The position numbers and the translations under genes are program-made. Of a stretch of 9,376 nucleotides of DNA, positions 5,756 through 9,376 are shown piece by piece. The stretch is from positions 1 to 9,376 of the forward strand of contig JANWUU010000213.1 in NCBI GenBank assembly GCA_025057735.1, read 5' to 3'. Positions within the stretch are counted from its first letter, which is position 1. Each line of letters begins with the position of its first letter. The stretch comes from Burkholderiaceae bacterium (GTDB taxonomy: Bacteria > Pseudomonadota > Gammaproteobacteria > Burkholderiales > Burkholderiaceae). The notes under the pieces are model-generated. The model saw only the letters and a program-made list of their open reading frames with translations. It was not told where the DNA came from and did no database searches.

Positions 5756-7792
5756 ATGAACAAACCCACCTCGAAGGTGCTCGTCATCAACGACGAGCCG
5801 CTGATCCTCAAAGAACTGCTCAAGGGGCTGAACGCCGCGGCGCGCACCCTCGACAACCCGTTCGGCATCACCTTCATCGGCGCGCTGACGGCCAAGGAAG
5901 GGTTGCAACTGATCGAGCGCGACGGCGACGTGCAGATCGTGATCGTCGACGACAAGCTGTACGCGGTGCAGGAGGGCGGCCGGCGCCCCGGCAGCCGTCC
6001 CGCCAACGGGCGCGACGCGCCGCGCAGCCTGCAAATGACGGCCCTGAAGCTGGTGCAGAAGATCACCGCCCTGCGGCCGGAGCTCGACCTGTACATCCTG
6101 ATCGAAAAGGAGAAGGAGGACCAGGTCGTCGACGCGCTGTTCGCCGAGGCCGTGGACGGGTACTTTTACCGCGAGGAGCGCGACTACCGCGGCATGTACC
6201 GCATCCTGAATGCGCAGATCGCCGAGCGCGCGCGCACGCCGTTTTACGACGCGCTGCGGGCCTACGTGCTCTCGGCCAAGGACGCCTGGCACACACCGGG
6301 GCATTCCTCGGGCGATTCGCTGCGCGGCAGCCCGTGGGTCAACGAGTTCTACGAATTCATGGGCGAGCACGTGTTCGACGCCGACCTCTCGGTGTCGGTG
6401 AAGGCCCTTGACTCACTGATGGAGCCGACCGGCGTGATCGCCGAAGCGCAGCAGATGGCGGCCAAGGCATTCGGCGCGCGCAAGACCTTTTTCGCCACCA
6501 ATGGCACCTCCACCGCCAACAAGGTCATCCTGCAGACCCTGATCGCCCCGGGCGAGAAGTTGTTGCTCGACCGTAACTGCCACAAGAGCGTCCATCACGG
6601 CGTGGTGCTCTCGGGCGCGCGCCCCGTGTATCTGGACTCCAGCGTCAACCACAAGTACGGCGTGTTCGGCCCGGTGCCGAAGAAGACCATCCTGCGCGCG
6701 ATCGAGGAGCACCCGGATGCGCAGCTCCTCGTCCTGACCTCCTGCACCTACGACGGCCTGCGCTACGACCTGAAGCCGATCATCGAGGCGGCGCACGCGC
6801 GCAGGATCAAGGTGCTGATCGACGAGGCCTGGTACGCGCACGCGCGCTTTCACCCGGATCTGCGGCCGACCGCGCTGGAAGCCGGCGCCGATTACGTCAC
6901 CCAGTCCGCGCACAAGACGCTATCGGCTTTCTCGCAGGCGGCGTTCATCCATGTCAACGACGCCGACTTCAAGGAACATCTGTTCCGCGAGAACTTCAAC
7001 ATGCACACGTCGACCAGCCCGATGTACAGCCTGATCGCGAGCCTGGACGTCAGCCGCAAACAGGCCGTGATGGAGGGCTACAAGCTGCTGCAACGTACGC
7101 TGATGCTGGCCGACGAACTGCGCGAGCAAATCAACGCGACCGGCGCCTTCCGCGTGCTGACGCTGGATGACCTGCTGCCCGAGGAGGTGCGGGAGGACGG
7201 CATCCAGCTCGATCCGACCAAGATTACGGTCGACATTTCCTCCTGCGGGCTGACGGTGGACGAGCTGCAGCAGGAGCTGTTTTCGCGCTTCAACATCACG
7301 ATCGAGAAATCCACCTTCAACACCATCACGCTGCTGCTGACCATCGGCACCACGCGCTCCAAGTGCTCGCGCCTGTACGACGCGCTGATGCGCATCGCGC
7401 GCGAGAAGCGGGCCCCGCGGCGGCTGTACCGCACGCCCGACATTCCCGGCTTCACCGAGCTCGTGTACCTGCCGCGCGATGCCTATTACTGCGGCGGCGA
7501 GCTGGTGCCCCTGCTGGACGACAACGACCAGCCGAACGCGAACCTGGTCGGGCGCATCTGCGCCGACCAGATCGTCCCCTATCCGCCCGGCATCCCGGTG
7601 CTCGTGCCCGGCCAACTGATCACCGAGAACATCGTCGAGTATCTGATCCGCTACCTGCGCGTGCAGAACAAGGTCGAGCTGCACGGCGTCGTCTACCAGG
7701 GCTACTTTCCGAGCATTCGTGTGCTGTCGGCGGCGGAGGAGCAGAAGATCCAGCCGCTGCACGAGACGTTGCCGGCGCGCAAAGCGGCGTGA
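5756..7792 (+). CDS. PLP-dependent Orn/Lys/Arg decarboxylase with receiver-like N-terminal wing
   Basis: A 678-residue fold-type I decarboxylase of the basic amino acid family; product a polyamine precursor (agmatine, cadaverine or putrescine). N-terminal wing (about 1-160) is receiver-like: KVLVINDEP (D13, E14) and IVIVDDKL (D65, D66), with a Gly/Arg/Pro-rich insertion (73-91). The PLP core (about 170-480) starts AWHTPGHSSGDS and holds NGTSTANK (249-256), H276 for ring stacking, CTYDGLRY, D356 (DEAWYAHARF) and Schiff-base K387 in QSAHKT. The C-terminal domain ends with YPPGIPVLVPG. DEAWY..ARF is closer to arginine decarboxylase AdiA than to lysine decarboxylase CadA (DSAW), so arginine is my guess, but substrate is unproven. 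It is shorter than E. coli AdiA (about 755). ATG 5756 is the first possible start after the in-frame TAA at 5723; no Shine-Dalgarno is visible. Confidence 0.92.
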   Translation: MNKPTSKVLVINDEPLILKELLKGLNAAARTLDNPFGITFIGALTAKEGLQLIERDGDVQIVIVDDKLYAVQEGGRRPGSRPANGRDAPRSLQMTALKLVQKITALRPELDLYILIEKEKEDQVVDALFAEAVDGYFYREERDYRGMYRILNAQIAERARTPFYDALRAYVLSAKDAWHTPGHSSGDSLRGSPWVNEFYEFMGEHVFDADLSVSVKALDSLMEPTGVIAEAQQMAAKAFGARKTFFATNGTSTANKVILQTLIAPGEKLLLDRNCHKSVHHGVVLSGARPVYLDSSVNHKYGVFGPVPKKTILRAIEEHPDAQLLVLTSCTYDGLRYDLKPIIEAAHARRIKVLIDEAWYAHARFHPDLRPTALEAGADYVTQSAHKTLSAFSQAAFIHVNDADFKEHLFRENFNMHTSTSPMYSLIASLDVSRKQAVMEGYKLLQRTLMLADELREQINATGAFRVLTLDDLLPEEVREDGIQLDPTKITVDISSCGLTVDELQQELFSRFNITIEKSTFNTITLLLTIGTTRSKCSRLYDALMRIAREKRAPRRLYRTPDIPGFTELVYLPRDAYYCGGELVPLLDDNDQPNANLVGRICADQIVPYPPGIPVLVPGQLITENIVEYLIRYLRVQNKVELHGVVYQGYFPSIRVLSAAEEQKIQPLHETLPARKAA

Positions 7793-7830
7793 GGCTGGGG
7801 CGTCCGGCACGGCGCTTTCGCCATCGCCGG

Positions 7831-7865
7831 GAAAAGAAAACGGCGCCGCGAAGTCGCGGCGCCGT
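7831..7865 (-). terminator. Intrinsic terminator of the PEP-CTERM gene
   Basis: A stem of 11 GC pairs plus one A-T (7840-7850 with 7855-7865, loop 7851-7854) is followed, on the minus strand, by TTTTCTTTTC. It lies 27 nt past the PEP-CTERM stop. On the plus strand there is no T tract, so it would stop decarboxylase transcripts only weakly, if at all. Confidence 0.85.
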
Positions 7866-7892
7866 CCTCAGAGAAGAACCCGCGCTTCGGCG

Positions 7893-8696
7893 CTAGGCCT
7901 GGCGACGCCGGCGCAGCGCGCCCAGCCCGGCCAACCCGATGCCGAACAGCGCCAGCGTTGCCGGCTCGGGCACTTGCGTAATCGGATTGTCGTTGATCGA
8001 CACGCCGGCGAACGCGAAGGCGGAGTCGAAGATAGTGTCCAGGGCATTCGTCACGCCGAAGCCAATCGAGTACGTCCCCGCCGTGGTGAACGTGTAGTCC
8101 ATCTTGATCCAGCCGGTGTAGCCGCAGCCGGACGAATAGCATGCGCCGGAAGACCCCCCAAGCGGCGAGAAGGCCGGGCCGCCCGGAATAATCGCCGTCG
8201 ACGCCGGCGTCAGCGTCACGCCCGCGCCCAGCCCCGGCAACCCGAAGCCGGGCACGGTGTCGCCGCTGGGCGTGGTCCGCGCGGTGAAGAGGTACGAGTT
8301 GAAGGTGCTCGTGCCCTGGAACAAGCCGGCCCAGGCGTACTCGGTGAATTGCGCCCCGTCGGAGGTGATGTAGTTGAAATAGAAGCTCAGCTTGTCGCCG
8401 GCCGCGGCGGTGAACGTCGGCGTCTGCGCGAACGAGCCGTTGGTTTCCTGCCCGGTCTGGTCAGCGGCGACGGGCAGTTTCCCGATGCCTGACGGCCCGC
8501 CGGACGTCGAGATCCACTCGTAAGTGCTGAACCCCGGCGCCAGCGTCACGACGCCGTCGGGAGCACTATTGCTGCCGCAGTTTCCGACGCACGTCCAGCC
8601 CGCCGGCAGCGGTGCCGCAAGCGCCGAGGTTCCGGTCAGTGCCAAAGCGATCGCCGCGCCGGCGATCCCAAAACCGACTTTCAACTTCCTGCTCAT
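7893..8696 (-). CDS. PEP-CTERM sorting domain protein, secreted
   Basis: A 267-residue exported protein. The signal peptide is MSRKLK, then a hydrophobic stretch, then SALA, with likely cleavage after residue 27. The mature part is rich in Gly, Ser and Thr, like a beta-rich surface domain, with LPAGWTCVGNCG (C36, C40) near the start, YFNYITSDGAQF (106-117) centrally and a second pair C186/C191. The tail is a textbook PEP-CTERM signal: VPEPATLALFGIGLAGLGAL (242-261) then RRRRQA. Exosortase would cut at PEP and release the protein to the surface or the exopolysaccharide matrix; no exosortase gene is in the window. It resembles a recurring PEP-CTERM family I recall as NF038132, a name I cannot verify here. 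The start is supported by AAAGGGGG 5 nt upstream; a sigma-54 promoter precedes it and a terminator follows. Function unknown. Confidence 0.92.
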   Translation of the reverse strand: MSRKLKVGFGIAGAAIALALTGTSALAAPLPAGWTCVGNCGSNSAPDGVVTLAPGFSTYEWISTSGGPSGIGKLPVAADQTGQETNGSFAQTPTFTAAAGDKLSFYFNYITSDGAQFTEYAWAGLFQGTSTFNSYLFTARTTPSGDTVPGFGLPGLGAGVTLTPASTAIIPGGPAFSPLGGSSGACYSSGCGYTGWIKMDYTFTTAGTYSIGFGVTNALDTIFDSAFAFAGVSINDNPITQVPEPATLALFGIGLAGLGALRRRRQA

Positions 8697-8701
8697 CTTC
8701 G

Positions 8702-8709
8702 CCCCCTTT
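8702..8709 (-). promoter_or_regulatory. Ribosome binding site of the PEP-CTERM gene
   Basis: On the minus strand AAAGGGGG lies 5 nt before the ATG at 8694-8696, supporting this start. Confidence 0.7.
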
Positions 8710-8740
8710 CCGCGGCCACCCCACCTGTCGGCAACACCTA

Positions 8741-8756
8741 TGCAATTCCCGGGCCA
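8741..8756 (-). promoter_or_regulatory. Sigma-54 (RpoN) promoter of the PEP-CTERM gene
   Basis: On the minus strand TGGCCCGGGAATTGCA matches the -24/-12 consensus TGGCACG-N4-TTGCW at all but one position (A to C), with correct spacing. Predicted start is near 8730, giving a 34-nt leader before the ATG. Established knowledge: PEP-CTERM genes are often controlled by RpoN with the PrsK/PrsR two-component system, so the site makes biological sense. Confidence 0.8.
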
Positions 8757-8836
8757 GGTCGAATGGGCATTGAAAAAACAGAGAGTTAGCTAGGCAGCTG
8801 GGGAGCCGAACCCGGTCGAATGTAAAAAAATTCGAC
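8757..8836 (-). promoter_or_regulatory. Repeated GTCGAAT half-sites, candidate enhancer-binding-protein sites
   Basis: GGTCGAATG occurs at 8757-8765 and 8814-8822. The second copy forms a perfect 7-bp dyad, GTCGAAT-N8-ATTCGAC (8815-8821 and 8830-8836), with an A-rich centre. The dyad centre is about 96 bp upstream of the predicted sigma-54 start, a usual distance for activator sites; the first copy abuts the -24 element. Confidence 0.5.
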
Positions 8837-8848
8837 GCCCGGTCGGGT

Positions 8849-9216
8849 CGCCCGGCACGGCTCGGCCTTCACGCGGGCGACGACGCGGCAGTTCCCCAAG
8901 GCCTGACGCGGCGCCCTGGTCATCGATCTCCTGACTCGCCGCACGGGACTGCGGCGGCCGCGCGGGCAGGCTTGCCGGCAGCGATACGCGGCCTTGCGGC
9001 CGGAGCGGGGCGCTCGCCGGCTCGCGGCCGCGCAAGCGCGGCCCAGCCCCTGAGGCCGAGGGCCGCACCCCTGCCGGCGCGAGGAGGAAAAGCGCGGCCA
9101 AGCGGCGGCACCGGCGAACTTGCCGCAGCGCGCCGTGAAAAGGGGCTCTGCCACGTTCGTGCGCTGCGCGTTGCCGCTGCCGCCCGATGTCGGCGGCCGC
9201 GCCACCCCCGCCTTCC
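8849..9216. other. Gene-free, very GC-rich intergenic stretch
   Basis: No credible gene was found on either strand here. Open frames exist but their translations are Arg/Pro/Ala-rich, match no family I know, and the longest would run into argD. Visible items are a hairpin GCGGCCC/GGGCCGC (9038-9044 and 9060-9066) and an unused GAGGAGG (9081-9087) with no start codon at a suitable distance. I saw no tRNA, RNase P or tmRNA signature. It could hold an untranslated RNA, given the terminator at 9230-9275, but nothing shows this directly. Confidence 0.5.
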
Positions 9217-9222
9217 TATAAT
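9217..9222 (+). promoter_or_regulatory. Perfect TATAAT -10 element upstream of argD
   Basis: TATAAT matches the sigma-70 -10 exactly in a strongly GC-rich context. No -35-like hexamer is found 16-18 bp upstream (that stretch is all G/C), so activity might need an activator. Predicted start is near 9229. Confidence 0.5.
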
Positions 9223-9229
9223 CCGGACG

Positions 9230-9275
9230 CGCGGCGAAAGGGATCGCGAAAGATCTCGTCGCCGCGTTTTTCTTT
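9230..9275 (+). terminator. Intrinsic-terminator-like hairpin in the argD leader
   Basis: CGCGGCGA (9230-9237) pairs with TCGCCGCG (9259-9266) and is followed at once by TTTTTCTTT. The 21-nt loop can form an inner GATC/GATC helix (9242-9245, 9252-9255). It stands 32 nt before the argD start. It is either the end of an unannotated upstream transcript or an attenuator of argD. Confidence 0.65.
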
Positions 9276-9307
9276 CCCGCCCCGACCGGGCGGCTCGGAG
9301 AGCGCCG

Positions 9308-9376
9308 ATGTCGCACCTGATGAACACCTACGCCCGCCTGCCGGTGGCCTTCACGCACGGCCGGGGCGCCTGGCTC
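9308..9376 (+). CDS. argD: Acetylornithine aminotransferase, N-terminal fragment (3' partial)
   Basis: Only 23 codons are visible before the window ends. The peptide MSHLMNTYARLPVAFTHGRG then AWL matches the N-terminus of betaproteobacterial ArgD-type class III aminotransferases (MNTYAR.PVAF..G.G.WLWD), PLP enzymes that make N-acetylornithine in arginine biosynthesis. GGAG (9297-9300) lies 7 nt before the ATG and supports this start. In related genomes argD is, as I recall, followed by argF and lies close to DUF3579 and rpsT, which agrees with this neighbourhood. A different class III aminotransferase cannot be ruled out from so short a piece. Confidence 0.8.
   Translation, partial: MSHLMNTYARLPVAFTHGRGAWL

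Noticed and set aside
5333..6370. Long minus-strand open frame overlapping the DUF3579 gene and decarboxylase
   Set aside because: It spans two recognised genes and an intergenic region, and its translation matches no family.
7831..7865. Hairpin as the main terminator of the decarboxylase gene
   Set aside because: The T tract is on the minus-strand side only. On the plus strand the stem is followed by CCTCAGAG.
8815..8836. Dyad GTCGAAT/ATTCGAC as an intrinsic terminator
   Set aside because: The A/T run lies in the loop, not after the stem, and no gene on either strand ends nearby. A protein-binding site fits better.
8786..9358. Minus-strand open frames in the gene-free region
   Set aside because: Translations are Arg/Pro/Ala-rich with no recognised motif, and the longest overlaps the argD start and the terminator hairpin.
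1..9376. CRISPR arrays, insertion sequences, tRNA or rRNA genes, phage or toxin-antitoxin genes
   Set aside because: I looked for spaced direct repeats, transposase-like proteins, terminal inverted repeats and RNA gene signatures and saw none.

Overview
The window is GC-rich (G/C dominates third codon positions) and looks like a chromosomal segment of a betaproteobacterium. The reasons are the murJ / rpsT / DUF3579 / argD gene set, an HSD10-type short-chain dehydrogenase, a membrane pyrophosphatase and an exosortase-type (PEP-CTERM) surface protein. Genus cannot be fixed from the sequence alone; a Rhodocyclales/Burkholderiales-like relative is my best guess.

Layout, left to right. (1) 1-1761 (+): the C-terminal part of a membrane-bound proton-pumping pyrophosphatase (hppA, 5' end outside the window) carrying an extra C-terminal OmpA-like peptidoglycan-binding domain. 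(2) A GC hairpin, then a two-gene unit (+): an HSD10/FadB2x-like 3-hydroxyacyl-CoA dehydrogenase (1830-2594) and a Prx5-type peroxiredoxin (2609-3112). (3) Convergent to it, only 3 nt away: murJ, the lipid II flippase (3116-4660, -), divergent from rpsT, ribosomal protein S20 (4864-5127, +). (4) A DUF3579 gene (5187-5543, -). (5) A divergent PLP-dependent Orn/Lys/Arg decarboxylase with a receiver-like N-terminal wing (5756-7792, +), preceded by a perfect dyad lying across its candidate promoter. (6) A convergent PEP-CTERM protein gene (7893-8696, -) with an intrinsic terminator and a near-consensus sigma-54 promoter. (7) A 611-bp gene-free region, then the first 23 codons of argD (9308 to the window edge, +), whose leader contains an intrinsic-terminator-like hairpin with a T tract just downstream of a perfect TATAAT.

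No CRISPR array, insertion sequence, tRNA, rRNA or phage gene was seen. Most of the window is housekeeping. The points most worth follow-up are the pyrophosphatase-OmpA fusion, in which both canonical peptidoglycan-contact residues are kept at the correct spacing; the sigma-54 promoter plus repeated GTCGAAT half-sites upstream of the PEP-CTERM gene; the dyad over the decarboxylase promoter; and the terminator/attenuator in the argD leader. The decarboxylase and PEP-CTERM genes may be an accessory insertion between DUF3579 and argD, which I recall as neighbours in related genomes. I did not find a convincing wholly new multi-gene system.
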